Source: Allomyces macrogynus ATCC 38327
Taxonomy: Eukaryota; Blastocladiomycota; Blastocladiomycetes; Blastocladiales; Blastocladiaceae
NCBI GenBank assembly: GCA_000151295.1
Contig: GG745356.1
Location: 216,631 to 280,630 of the forward strand
Direction: 5' to 3'
Length of the DNA: 64,000 nt
The notes under the pieces were generated by a model. That model was not told the DNA's origin, searched no databases, and saw only the letters and a program-made list of their open reading frames with translations. This document shows positions 1 through 12,677 of the stretch, piece after piece (the first letter of the stretch is position 1; each line of letters opens with the position of its first letter). A program made the position numbers and the translations under genes.

Positions 1-575
1 GAATGTCGAGAAAATGCAGAGTTGACGAGTACGGCGCAAGCGAGCGAGTTTGGCGAGAGCGAGCCTGTGCAAGATGTTGAAGACGCTGGAGCTGCAGAAT
101 GCCGCAAGTTGCTGGTGCTGGGCGCGGCAGGGACGCGACGGGAGAGAAGGAATACGTTGTTGGTGCAAGAGCAAGGAGAAAGGCGTTTGGTGGCGGCGGC
201 CGGCCATGGGAGCGTGGCGATTTGCGCGAACGGCGGTGCAAGAGAAAGCCTTGGGCGGTGGGCCGCTGAAGGCTGCCAGCCAAACTACGCTATACACAGA
301 GTGTGTGCAAAGGCTTCGACGACTAATACTGCCTTTGAGCACGAAGAGAAGGACAAGATAGCATCATAGACGCGAACATAAGGGCGCATTTCAAACGTTT
401 ATTGTGCTCATTGCGACGGAAACCAAAGCACGCGCGCAAGAACATCCAACCAACAAGAATCGATCACAAAGGAAAGCGACAGCACGACCCCCTTCCTTCG
501 CGCCGAGGGCGCCGCCCACCGTGACCGGCACGGCCCCGCGGCGCCCCGCGACGCGACACGCGCCCTTGCAGCTGC
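1..575. other. No supported gene at left edge
   Basis: The stretch before the GAPDH stop codon holds only short overlapping frames without recognisable protein features. It probably contains the GAPDH 3' untranslated region (right part) and intergenic DNA. I see nothing else that can be supported. Confidence 0.4.
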
Positions 576-1913
<1,338 letters not shown>

Positions 1914-2008
1914 GGTGGAAGCGGTATCGAGGTGGGTTGGAACGGATCGGCGGGAAGAGAAGGGTCGCGGTCGGTCAGAGCAGCTGCGACCGTCACGGGC
2001 GCGCGCGC

Positions 2009-2016
2009 CTTTTATA
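2009..2016 (-). promoter_or_regulatory. TATA box of the GAPDH gene
   Basis: TATAAAAG on the minus strand, about 96 nt upstream of the GAPDH start codon at 1913. That spacing suits a strongly expressed glycolytic gene. Seen directly; function inferred. Confidence 0.55.
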
Positions 2017-2423
2017 CTTTGCCCAGCGTCGCGCAGCGTCGGCCGCGTCAGTCTTCTCCGGGCGTCGGTGCACGGGAACCGTTGGCACGCGCGGCGGGCC
2101 TGCGAGCAGCCACGGCCCAAAGGATCGGCACGAGCGCAAACGGCTTTGCCCGGCTGTCTCCCGCTCCAGGCGCGGCGCGTCTCGCGCGCTATGCTGTGAG
2201 AAGGGGCCCGAAAAGTTGCCGTGGCGCTCGTGCCTCGGTTCCCACTGTGTCGCACAAAGGAGGAACAGAGCGAGCACGCATGTCGCAGAGTCGCAAGGGC
2301 AGATTCATGTCGGGCGAGCGAGCCGGCGCGCTCCGCGACAGCGCGGTGAGTGTTGGGGCCGGCGTTTTGGGTGGTGCTTGACGTGGATGTCTGACTTGGA
2401 TTAAAGGTTCAAATCAATTCTGC

Positions 2424-2454
2424 GTTTCATTTCATTTCATTTTATTTCATTTCA
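2424..2454. repeat. TTTCA-type pentanucleotide microsatellite
   Basis: About six imperfect copies of a TTTCA unit, one changed to TTTTA. It lies in the AT-rich gap between the GAPDH promoter and the 3' end of the minus-strand gene ending at 2520. It may be part of that gene's 3' untranslated region or terminator. Confidence 0.6.
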
Positions 2455-2519
2455 AATTCCACCCCGTTCAAATCGACCGAGACCAAGCCCTCAGCACAGT
2501 CCGAAGTCCCTCGTCTACC

Positions 2520-4509
2520 CTACCCTCCAACAGTCGGCCACCCGCGCACCGCGCCGCCGGGCCGCGGCACGCCGCGCAAGAACACAGACGGCGTCGGATG
2601 CAACAGGCCAACTCGCGCGAGCCGCGCGTCAATCTCGACCGTGAGTCGCTCCAGACTCGCGACCAGCTGCGACTCGATCGCGTCCGGCTCGGGCGCTGGT
2701 GGTGGGGGAGGTGGTGGCGGCAGTGTTAGTACGGTTGCGGGAACGAGGACGCGCATAAGTCGCGGCGGTCGCGCGGATAAGGTCGAGGGTGCTATGGGGA
2801 TCTTGCTCGGGCGGCCGGGACAGCTGGTGCCGGTGCGCGTCGCGGTGGTAGAGCGCGTGGAGGCTGTGGATACGGGCGGTGCGGCGGCGCGAGTGGATGC
2901 GGCGGAGGGTGGGGAAGCGGTTGACGTGCGTGTCGATGCGGCAGATGGCGGGACGGCGATCGTAGTGGTACGCGTGGGTGCGGTGGAGGGAGGAGGTGCG
3001 GTTGCGATAAACGAGGGCGCTGCCAGTTGCGAGCGCGAAGCAGTTCCCGCCGACTGGACCACCAGACGAGCGCGATTAGACACGGCTGACGCGGGCTGGT
3101 TCGGTTTCGGCTGATCCGGCGCATGTGCGGGTAAAAACGCTTCCAGTTGTCCTACAACGCGCGAAATCAATTAGTCGAGCACTGCAACAATCTACACCGT
3201 TGAACAACGCACGAATCGCCGAATCGAGCTTTGTCGCCGTGCTTGCAATCAACACATCCCCACACTCGTCTGCCGCGCGCGCCGTGCTGCCCGAATACAG
3301 CAAAGAATCACTGTGCGCCCATCTCCGCGCCATCGCCACACTCGGCCGTCTCACGCCACCCTCATCCCCACCCGACAACGGAATCCTGGACACCGTCCGC
3401 GACCGCTCCTCGCCACCTCCAATCCGCGACTTGGTCCCCGGCGCCGCCGCCGCGCCCTTACCCCCACCGACGCGCCTCGCACTCTTCGGTCGCCCGGCTG
3501 TCGTAGATCCGTTCCGCACACAAAGCGCGGCCGGGGGGCTCGGCGACCGCGACCTCTGCCTTTCCGGCGGTAACGGCTGCAATAACCGCGGCGCGCTTCC
3601 CACCCCACCGGGCGGCGCGCCGGCGGGCCCGCTCGCGCCGAGCATCATGGCTTTCGCTCGCGACACTTTCATCTTGACGTTCGACTCGAGTAAGCGGATC
3701 GCTGCTTCCGATAGGTGCAGCGTACCACGGCGGTGCCCGTTTGACCCAGAGACGCCGTCATCGCCGTCGCTCATGGACGAGTCGGAAAAGTCGGCGGTGG
3801 GGTCGTAGGCGGGGAGGGTCGGGGACGGACCGAAGGCTGGGGTGATGACGGACGGCGCGGTTGCAGGTGGACCCGGTGGAGTAGGGGCGGGGGGTGGCTG
3901 TGAGCGCGGTGTGCGGAAGAGGGGCGAGTCGGGTGGGACGGGGCTGGCGGAGCGCGAGGTGTATGCCGAAGCGAGGTGCGAACTGATGGGTGCAGTCAGG
4001 TCAGAACAGCAAGTCACATCAACAAAACACCGCCAGCGCAAACGAGGGAGTCAAAGTACCTTGGCTCTACTCGCGGCTTCACGACCTCCACGGCACTGGC
4101 CCTCGCGACGCGGAGCTGCTGCTGCGGGTCCCATGTGCCCTTGTCTACGTCCAAACACTTGCATCAGTCAAACGTGCATCGGGGAGTCCCGCAAAAAAGG
4201 ACCGCATACACTTGATTTTCGGCGTCCTCTCAGCTGGTACACTTGCCGGCACCCCCGTTCTTGCTGGTGCCGGTGCAGGATCGCACATGGGCCACCGCTG
4301 GTCCCACGGCTCCTGGTCCGCTCCTCCGGGTCGCGCCTCTTCACTGCGTCTCTTGGGCGCGCCAACCGCGCCCCAGTCGGGCTTCGTCGCGAGCACGACC
4401 TGGCGGTACTTTTCCTTGCGTTCGCGCAGAATACGTTCGCGCGTCGCCTCTTGCTCCGCGACCATGGCGCGCTGCTTTTCCTCGATCAAACTATCATCGA
4501 TCGGGCAGT
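2520..4509 (-). CDS. Unidentified multi-exon protein (3' exons)
   Basis: I do not recognise this protein. Four exons join in phase: 4509-4243, 4144-4060, 3982-3198 and 3151-2520. The introns (98, 77 and 46 nt) have GT and AG ends, and two have clear CTGAC or CTAAT branch points. The first exon here encodes a charged coiled coil (around EEKQRAMVAEQEATRERILR). The 85-nt exon contains DKGTWDPQQQLRVARAS. The long exon is Ser/Pro-rich and probably disordered, but holds a helical segment with HLSEAAIRLLESNVKMKVSR. The last exon is Ala/Thr/Pro-rich with a proline run and ends in a short helix (IESQLVASLERLTVEIDARL). The coding region starts further upstream (see the next entry), so the coordinates cover only the part I can splice with confidence. 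A cytoskeletal or ciliary coiled-coil protein is possible but unproven. Confidence 0.6.
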
Positions 4510-4543
4510 CTGATGAGCAAACTGTTTTGTCTGCTCCTGGACT

Positions 4544-5571
4544 TCAAAGGGCCAACAAACGCACCGACATCGTTGTGCAGTCTGCTTGGCCAGGTTGCGC
4601 CGTGGCTTCCGGCCATTTGCGCTGCCGAGCGCGGGAGACGAGGCCGCAACGAGGTGCGGCGCGCCTGCCGCCGGGCTGGAGCCGAGACTTGATGTCGATG
4701 ATGAGCGGGTTGAGGGTGCGGACTCGGGCATGGTCGACAAACCGACGATACTCGACGAGGTGCCGGAGAGCCAAGGTAACCGGCTGGCCGTTGATGATTG
4801 CTGCTGCTGGTAGCGAAATCGAGCGGCAGGCAAGTCGGGGACGGGGCCCGCGGCTGAAAGCAACATTCAGCCGGGCGGGAGCGGCTCAAAGCAGTCGTGA
4901 TCGCGGCCTTGGGAGGGTTGGCAGCGTGGAGAGCAGTTCAGGAGTCGAATGCGGGTAGTTGGACCAGGTCAAAGCAGGCGGGGGCGCGGGGATTGTGGTT
5001 GGTCATGGCAACTACAGCGAATCGCTCCGTGCAGACAGGACTAAAGTCATCCACGTCCTTGACAACACGCCGCCACGTCAAACAACGCCATCGCGGCAGG
5101 CCGCCTTCCACCTTCAACTTCATCACCTCAACAAACGCGGTGCGGCACACCTCGCTTGCCGAATCGGGACGGCTTCCTCCAACTTTGCCGCCCGCCGCCG
5201 CCCATCCACCGCCAGCAGCCATGGCAGCGACGACAACCGTAATGTCGTTTGCGCGCACGCTCAGCACGCCAGGCACCCGTCGTGCACGACGAGTCCGCGG
5301 GTCCACGACGTCCTCATGCCCGTAAGCAAACCTGGTCAGCCCACCCGGTGCATGATCTTTACCGACGCAGTAACGGCAGCAGCAGCAGCACGCGAACAGA
5401 CCGACCATCGAGCACCAGCAGGCTGGGCAACGACAAGCAATAGCAGCACCATCTAGCGCGAGCCGCTGGCCGGCCGCATCGAAAATGACCACGATGCCAT
5501 TTGGCGCCATGTGCTGCGGCGCTGCGATTAGACATGGTAACAAGACCGACGATGCGCACAATGCCGACCAA
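4544..5571 (-). CDS. Probable upstream exons, unidentified protein
   Basis: Two stretches on the minus strand look coding. Around 4660-4800 a frame reads INGQPVTLALRHLVEYRR followed by NPLIIDIKSRL. It has good codon use and probably enters after an acceptor CTACCAG. Around 5180-5450 a frame ending LLLLPLLRR can be spliced (donor GTAAAG, acceptor CTGACCAG) to FAYGHEDVVDPRTRRARRVP and then VLSVRANDITVVV. These may be 5' exons of the gene ending at 2520, or a separate gene beginning near 5571. I cannot fix the start codon or all junctions. The neighbour on the plus strand starts near 5485-5700, so the two would be divergent and nearly overlapping. Confidence 0.4.
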
Positions 5572-8500
5572 ATATGGCTGACGTCGACGAGTTCATGGCG
5601 CTGCTCGTCAAGTCCCTCACCCGACCGTGACGACCACCAACCATGTTTATCGTCGAGGGCTCTCGACTGCAGCTCGCGAACCCAAAATGCTTTCACGACG
5701 CTCTCCACCCGATCCGAGCGCTCGGCGAGGTTACTCTTTCGTGCGGGATTGCTCGTCGCTGTGCTCGTTGCCCTTGTGCGCCCCTGCCACGCCATTGGTA
5801 TGGCCCTTCCATCGGCTAATGAATTACTTTTCGTCCCGAGTCGCTCACCATCCAATACTACGGGGTAGATATCACCACGGATTCCCTGCTCTCGGCGCTG
5901 CATATCCCCTCGGGCGCCATCCCACTCGCGCCGCTCGTCGTCCCGCCCGATCCAGGATCGTCGAACGTCGATCTGGTGGTCGGATACCAGTCGGGCACGA
6001 CCCTGTACACGAGCCGCGTCCACGGCGACTGGGACAACTCGGGCGTCTCGGTCGTATGGCAGACGCAGCAGGACGTGCTGCTCGCCAACGCGGGCCCAAC
6101 AAACTGGGTGCTGACCGACGCTGGCGCGATCGTGCTCATGCAGCAGCAAGAACAGCAATCCGCGTCCGATTCAACTAACAACAAGTCGCTCGTGGTCATG
6201 GCCACGACCTTGGCCGCGCTCGACGGCAAATCCTCGTGGTCGACCATGTGGCCAGCCTCGATCGCGCTCGAGCCCGGCTCTCTGCTGGAAGTCGTCATCG
6301 ACGGATCCGCGTTACACGCCGTCGGGCAACGCCCCGGCCAGAACGGCCCGCTGTGCGTGACGACCACGACCAACGTTCTCCACCCGCTCTCGTCCGCATC
6401 GCTCGCGTGTGGTAACCTTCCACTGCGCGTGCCCGAGACGACCTTCCTGTACCGCCCGTCGCCCAACCCGCTGCGTGTCCTGCAACAGCGGAACGGCGCC
6501 GAACTGCTCGACGGACCCGTCACGTCGATCCCGGCAATTCCGGGCGTCGCTGCGCCGCTCCCCATTTCGTCGCAGTACGCGCCGCCTACGGACTTGCGCA
6601 TAGCTGATCAGTGGCTGTTCGCAACTCCACCACAGGCCGTATTTCTCGTCGGGAACGGCGCGATTCACGGCGTCCGTGGGCTCCCACCCAACGCGACCAC
6701 CCTTGCAGCCGCATCGACCGGGACGACGGGACCCCTCACCACGGTTCGGCTCGACGAGACGCGATCCGCGGGCGCGATCGTCCCGCTCGGATTGGTCGGG
6801 GAAGATACGCTTGTCATGTGCGACGGCAGTTCAGTGCGTGTCGGTGCGGGCGCAGCCACGAGCATCGCATGCACGGTCGACGACCGCGTCTATGCGATTG
6901 GAAAAGACCACGTCGCCCTGCTGTCCCCGAAACAGGGTCAAATTCGAGTCTACCCGCGCAACTGGTCGAAGCTCGCGTGGGCCGCGTCGGTCCCGACCGC
7001 GGGCGCCGGATCTGGCACAGGGGTTGCGCGACTCGTCATGGTGAATTCCAGTGCCGCGCTGCTCGTATCCCCGTCCAAGGTCACCGCCGCGTGGCCGCCT
7101 CTCGCCGCTGCCAAGGGCACGATTCCCATCGACCCGACCGACCCGAAGGGCGTCGTACCCACGAGCTCGAGCCTCAGCGTGGTAACGATCGCGATCGCCA
7201 CGGTTGGGGGCGCTCTCGCGCTCATCGCCACATTCTGCGTCGTCCGGTGCTGGCGGCGTCGCCGGCGCACCGCGTTCATTTCGCTCCCGACCTCCACCCC
7301 CACGGGCGCCCAACCCCTTATCTCGCAAGCCCCCGTCGAGCCCAAAAAACACCGGTTCGATTCAGCCCCATCCACGCCATCGACCGTTGGCGACGGCCTA
7401 CACCGCGTTTTACCGCAATCTGCATCCGCAACCCTTGACGCCGAAGCCCTGCTCTTACCGCCCGAATCGCGCCCGCCGCACCCGGTCCCGACCGCGCCAG
7501 ACGTTGCACGTCGAATGCCCCTGCCGAGCCGCGTCTCGTCCTCGTCCCACTCGTCGTCCCGCGGCGGGAACGGCGCCGGCACACATGCGCCCGTGGCCCT
7601 TGTGCCCACACCGCCGCGCACCGTCCAGAAACGCCGGTCGGCGCCATCGATTCCGCACACCGTCACGGCCATGGCCTCGTTCGTGAGCCTGCGCGGATTG
7701 ATCCACGGCAGTAACGCTGCCGCTGGGTCAGTGAGCACGTCGTCGATCCCGCCGTCGGCGCTCGACGCGCCCGACGCGTCGGCCTCTGTCGAGTCGAATA
7801 GCGACACGTCCGCGGGGAAACCGATGTCGGCGACCCGCCGGTGGAAACTGATTCTCAAGAACGCCAGCACGGTCGCGCTCGTGGACCCGGACGACGAGGC
7901 TCTGGGACCACGGCTGCTGCACCGTGCGTCGGCCCCCGCGCGACAGGCTGTCGTGGGGCGTGATGCGGCGGAGGCATCGGTCGTGCGGATGTCATTGCCA
8001 GTGTCACTGCTACGGCGCAAGTCGAGCAATCTCAGCAATTCGAGTGGGAAAAGCGCACTGGACGGGCTACTGTCGCCGCAGGGACTCGCAAAGGAGGGGG
8101 TCGCGTTCGCGCCGTCGCCCGCACCAGCAGCCAATTCCCCGCCACCGCCGGCGCCGAGGTTGCCCGCCGACCACGCGCTGGGGGTGCAGCGGACACCATC
8201 GTCTCGATCGCGCGCACCGCCACCCGGGTCACTGGCTGCGGCCGCAGCGGGGAGGATGGAAACGTCGAGTCTCGGGTCAGCACTGTCGTTCCCGACCGAT
8301 ATGGCGCCCGAGCACGAGGAGGATTCCGAAAGCAACTGTCCACGGATCAACCTGACCCCACCCGACCGCGCCGCCACCGACGAGACCGACGCGAGCACGA
8401 CGAGTGTCGGGCACGCGCTCGCCAACTGGCGCCTCCCCGTCCCCCCGCGCGCGCGGCGCAACACGTTCGGAACGCTTTTCCACTCGCAGGAACTGCCCTC

Positions 8501-9274
8501 GTGGGGCGGGCAAACAAACAGCGACATGTCCGGGATCGTCATGGCCAGCAGTCTCGGTTCACCCACGGCCACGTCCTTTTCGGGCGGCGGGTCCTCGTCC
8601 GCAGTCCCTGGCAGTGGGCGACCGACGCCTTACGGCGGCCGGATTCCAGGGATGCTCTCGACCGCGCTGCTCAGTACCGTCTCGCTCCCGCCCACCGCCA
8701 ACTCGTCACTGACGACCCTGCACCACGCGGGCCGTGTCGCGGCAGCACGGATGCAGGTGCTCGACTTGCCCGTCGTCGACGACCCGAACTACGGCCCTGT
8801 CGCGGTCCCACGGCGGGCGGTCGGTCCGCGTCGTGGCGCGAGGCGGCACCCGTCTCCCGGGAACTCTGCCGCCGCGGCACTATTTGCGTCGATGAGTTCG
8901 CTCGACTCGTCGTCCCGCGCGACGCTCGCGGTGCCCGCGCCCACGGCAAACGCACGGCGTCGCGCCAGCGGCGACGCCAGTGCCTCGGCCGGATTGCTGC
9001 CAACCCCACCCACCAACGCGGTCGCCAGATCCGACGCGCCTACGTTTGTTGTCGAATCCACACCGATTCGCGGTACCGGCGGTGCACTGCCGCTCCCGCC
9101 ACTCACGCCATTGTCGGGGCGGTCGCGCGCGTCGTCGACGTCGGCGTCGGCTGCAACGCTGTTCCATATGCATACCCCGCAGGTGACGGCGGGACGGCGG
9201 ATGACGGTGGCTGCAGCGGCCGGGGTGTTGGATCGCGGGATGGCGCCGACGCCGCCGCGGACGCGGGGGGCCGC
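5485..9274 (+). CDS. Single-pass membrane protein, partial at gap
   Basis: Unidentified type I membrane protein. The hydrophobic stretch LLFRAGLLVAVLVALVRPCHA (frame ending at 5797) looks like a signal peptide. A 71-nt intron (5798-5868, donor GTATGG, acceptor TAG) joins it in phase to DITTDSLLSALHIPSG. An ectodomain of about 430 residues follows, rich in beta-type and Thr/Ser sequence with several Cys. One transmembrane helix (VVTIAIATVGGALALIATFC, about 7180-7245) ends in the stop-transfer cluster RCWRRRRR. The remaining 670 or so residues are Ser/Pro-rich and presumably a disordered cytoplasmic tail with many possible phosphorylation sites. The reading frame is open up to the run of N at 9275, so the C-terminus is missing. 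The start codon is uncertain: the first ATG in frame (5485) leaves the signal peptide internal. A surface sensor is one guess. Confidence 0.75.
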
Positions 9275-9435
9275 NNNNNNNNNNNNNNNNNNNNNNNNNN
9301 NNNNNNNNNNNNNNNNNNNNNNNNNNNNNNNNNNNNNNNNNNNNNNNNNNNNNNNNNNNNNNNNNNNNNNNNNNNNNNNNNNNNNNNNNNNNNNNNNNNN
9401 NNNNNNNNNNNNNNNNNNNNNNNNNNNNNNNNNNN
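9275..9435. other. Assembly gap (161 N)
   Basis: A run of undetermined bases inside the membrane-protein gene. The sequence just before it is extremely GC-rich, which may explain the failed assembly. Confidence 0.99.
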
Positions 9436-10671
9436 TTCCTGTCTGTGCCTGTTCTCGTTGGTGATGTCCCAAGTGCGTTGCAAATGAGGTGTGCAATCGG
9501 CAGTCTGGACAGGGAGGGAGGTAGCATGTCGCGCGCAGCCTGTAAAGATTTGGTGTTTCGACTGTCTTCGTCCTTGTTTCAATGATGTGCCGCGGGATCC
9601 CTTCGATTTCCCACGGCGTCGTGACATCCAAACTGTGGCACACCAGCAGATTGCACTTGCTGCGATTTGGACCAGAGAATCAGCAGCTTAGTACGGCCAA
9701 CCACCCTTTTGCAACCAGGGGCGCTGCTGCACGCTGCCCATGTATTGTCACAATTTGTGATGTCAGCCAACTTACGTTCGAGAGTCACTTATCCTGCAGC
9801 GTCAACGGTTCATGTTCTCAGGATGCCGCTCATTCATTTCCAGAGCTTACAAACAGTCGTACACACTTGTTAGCATGAGCATGCCTCAGGATGTCAAACA
9901 CCAAAGTAATCTCAGCGAAAAGTGGCTCCAAGATCCAGCTTGGATGCGTCCAGGGCAATGGGGCCGTGACATGGCCTGGAATGCCTGCAGGAAAAAATTG
10001 ATGTGCCAAGTGTTGGGTGTGACACCGCACGAATGGGGTCATGATCAGAAGTGCCTAACCCATGGCCTGTTGCACCGTCGATGCTGACAGACGCGAATTT
10101 GGTATTGATACGCCGCACAGACAATAGAATACGACTAATGCACTACAGGCACATTTATTGGCGAGTCGCGCTCGTCGTCGCGGCCACACTCACAGCCCAG
10201 GATGCTCCTCGAAACCATTCTTGCGATGCGCGAAGTCGCCTTCCAACGTAATTGTGTGACCTCAGAACACACACTCACACAACGTCAAACCATTTCGTCA
10301 TCAAATTGGGTGAATGAGCCTTAGTGGGAGCATGGCTATTATTCTTGCTTGACAAACACATCAAGCATCTGCTATTACATCGCCGATGACACTCCTTGGC
10401 AAAGGGCAGTCCCACAGCGACTTGGTGGGCAGTTTACGTATGTCGGCGGCAAAGTGCCAATTGGTGGTAAGACGCAGCCCCGAAATCGTCCGTCCACCGT
10501 TGGCCCGGTTGACATGACCGCCCAGTTTCGCAACTACATGTGCTCATTCGTTTCTTCAACCAATGCCGCCGTTCCCGCTGATGCGTCAAGTACCTATCGC
10601 ACGATTCTGAAGATGCAAGACCATATCGGCCCAGTGGGGCATGCTTATATTCTTGCTCTCCGCGTCCGCCT
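9436..10671. other. No gene recognised
   Basis: The 1.2 kb between the gap and the F-box gene has lower GC than the flanking genes and only short frames that lack protein features. It should contain the 3' end of the membrane-protein gene and the 3' untranslated region of the F-box gene. No repeats or RNA genes were recognised. Confidence 0.4.
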
Positions 10672-12435
10672 CTACGCACAGAAATCAAACACCACGACGC
10701 GCGACGCCAACCCACACACGACCTGATCTTTCCCACAATGCACCCACACTGGATCATCTCCAGCATCCACGCGCAACCGCGCGACACATGCATCGCCACG
10801 CACGCGCAGAACCTCGCGCGTCTCCACCGCGCGTCGAAATGGCACGCGGCGCCAATCCGCTTCAGCGTCCTCATCATCCGAAACTTCCTCCTCGACGTAC
10901 TCGGTGCGCGTCGTGCTCTTGGTCAACGGCGTCGTATTGCGCAAATGTAATATCGCGAATCCCGTAGAACCAGAACTCGTGCGCCGCACCGGGGCCGCCA
11001 GCGGGTCCGGCGGCCGGTGGAACAGCCAGGTGTTTTCATTTTCCGGTCCCGGCCCGGCAATCATCCTCGGCGGCGTCCCCAGCGTATTGCCCGTCGCAAT
11101 CCACGGCTCGAGCTGCCAAACGCGCACTGACATGTCCCGCGACAGTGTCGCGAGCCGTCCACTCGCCTGCACGGCCACGGCAACCACGGGGGCCGTGTGG
11201 CCAATCAAATTCGTGAGAAACACGAGCTGGTCCGTTCTCTTGTCGTCTGGGAGTAGTGCGAATACCGACACCGAGTGGTCGCTGTGCGTGCCGACAATGT
11301 ATGGCGCCGAGACGGATAGGTGGACAATGCTCGCGTGTAATTGCGGCGCTCGCGTCGTGACTGGTAGGTGCGTGAACGGCGTCATGAGCGCGGCGCGCTC
11401 TTTTGGGATGAGTAGAGCCGTGGAGGATGCGGCGCGACCGTCGGCGATGGGTATCATGAATTGCTGCACTTGCAGCTCGTGCTGCGCCGGTGACGTTGGT
11501 GGAGAGTACAAGGAGCGTGGGAACGCGACAGAAACGACGAGCCGGCCGCTGTCGTCGAGGTGCGCGGCAAGAGCGAGCGTGGCCACGTTCGGGAAACCGT
11601 AGAATCGGTCCAGGACCTTGGCCGAATCGACGTGGATTAGGGCCAAGGAAACGGAGGCGGTGGTCTTGACGAGCAGCGCACAGATGCTGGAAACATAGAC
11701 GGCCGAGAGGACCGTTGCGCTGCGCTGGGTCGAGAGAGGGTTCAATGTGGTCGTAGTAACCGAAATGGATGGAGCGAGGTCGACCACATGCAGGTGCTTC
11801 GAAGTGAAGGCGAGGACGCGGGTGGATGGTCCAGATGTCGTGGAATCAGGGACCAATGCCAGGACAGGCTCCGGTTTAGACAAATCAATCGTCTGCTTGG
11901 TGGATGGTGCGGACGACCGGAGCGAGTAGACATCGATCTTGCCCATGGTACCTGGGGGAACGTGAAAAACCGTTTGGCCAACGAGCAAGTACTTGAGGGT
12001 GTCCGTCGCCACCGCATCTGGTGCAACGTGACTGCCCGGCGCGATCCGTCGTCGTTTCTTTGGCCGCTCCTCTTCCGGCACCTGCGCAGGTGCCGAATCC
12101 AAGACCAGTTGCATCTTTCTTGCCCGACCCAATGCCCAATTCGACTGCACGCGATACAACTCGCGCCAATTATCCCGTCGGTTCGAGAGTCGAGCGCGAG
12201 ATGAGAAAATGGGAGCATCGACGAGCGGAGCCGTAAAGTGTCGGAAAAACAAGTCTTTCCAAATAGCGTTGCTGCGTGCGATGCTGCAGAAATGGCGGCA
12301 GGTGCGCATAGTACGAGCCAAGTCGGGCGGGCCAAGATGGTGAAAAATGAGCGTCACGACTTCGTCGCTCAGCCGGAGGAAGCCGCTGGTGCCCGCGTGA
12401 GCGGTTCGTGGTTGCTCGCTCATGGTGGGGAACAT
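10672..12435 (-). CDS. F-box and WD-repeat-like protein
   Basis: Probable substrate adaptor of an SCF ubiquitin ligase. It is a single 587-residue frame. The N-terminal F-box (about residues 20-60) reads LRLSDEVVTLIFHHLGPPDL followed by ARTMRTCRHFCSIARSNAIWKDL, the usual Skp1-binding pattern. A basic stretch KKRRR near residue 125 could be a nuclear localisation signal. The rest has the rhythm of a degenerate beta-propeller, clearest at LIGHTAPVVAVAVQASGRLA followed by TLSRDMSVRVWQLEPW, a good WD repeat. An acidic EEEVSDDEDAEAD patch precedes the C-terminus. A second Met at residue 5 is an equally possible start. The gene is divergent from the dehydrogenase at 12678, with 242 nt between start codons. 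The substrate is unknown. Confidence 0.85.
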   Translation of the reverse strand: MFPTMSEQPRTAHAGTSGFLRLSDEVVTLIFHHLGPPDLARTMRTCRHFCSIARSNAIWKDLFFRHFTAPLVDAPIFSSRARLSNRRDNWRELYRVQSNWALGRARKMQLVLDSAPAQVPEEERPKKRRRIAPGSHVAPDAVATDTLKYLLVGQTVFHVPPGTMGKIDVYSLRSSAPSTKQTIDLSKPEPVLALVPDSTTSGPSTRVLAFTSKHLHVVDLAPSISVTTTTLNPLSTQRSATVLSAVYVSSICALLVKTTASVSLALIHVDSAKVLDRFYGFPNVATLALAAHLDDSGRLVVSVAFPRSLYSPPTSPAQHELQVQQFMIPIADGRAASSTALLIPKERAALMTPFTHLPVTTRAPQLHASIVHLSVSAPYIVGTHSDHSVSVFALLPDDKRTDQLVFLTNLIGHTAPVVAVAVQASGRLATLSRDMSVRVWQLEPWIATGNTLGTPPRMIAGPGPENENTWLFHRPPDPLAAPVRRTSSGSTGFAILHLRNTTPLTKSTTRTEYVEEEVSDDEDAEADWRRVPFRRAVETREVLRVRGDACVARLRVDAGDDPVWVHCGKDQVVCGLASRVVVFDFCA

Positions 12436-12677
12436 TGCGGTGAGCTCGAGCTGGGCAGGAATGATGGTTGATACGTCTGTCCTTCACTTGGCACTTCAGT
12501 TGCCGAAAGACTTAAATGATTTGATGCTCTGATGCTCGATGGTTGGCGATGCGACGCGGTCACGTCTCGCTGACAGTCATGGCATGGATATCCCACCGCA
12601 AACTTGCAGCAGCACGATCACAATTATATTCTCGCAGTCCCCTGTTACCACCACCTTCACGCGCAACCAATCCAAGA

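Noticed and set aside
4938..6158. 406-codon minus-strand frame
   Set aside because: It spans what look like introns and overlaps the start of the plus-strand membrane protein. Only parts of it look coding, so it was not accepted as a single gene.
6950..8572. 540-codon minus-strand frame opposite the membrane protein
   Set aside because: A GC-rich antisense shadow. The plus-strand frame has the signal peptide, membrane helix and coherent splicing.
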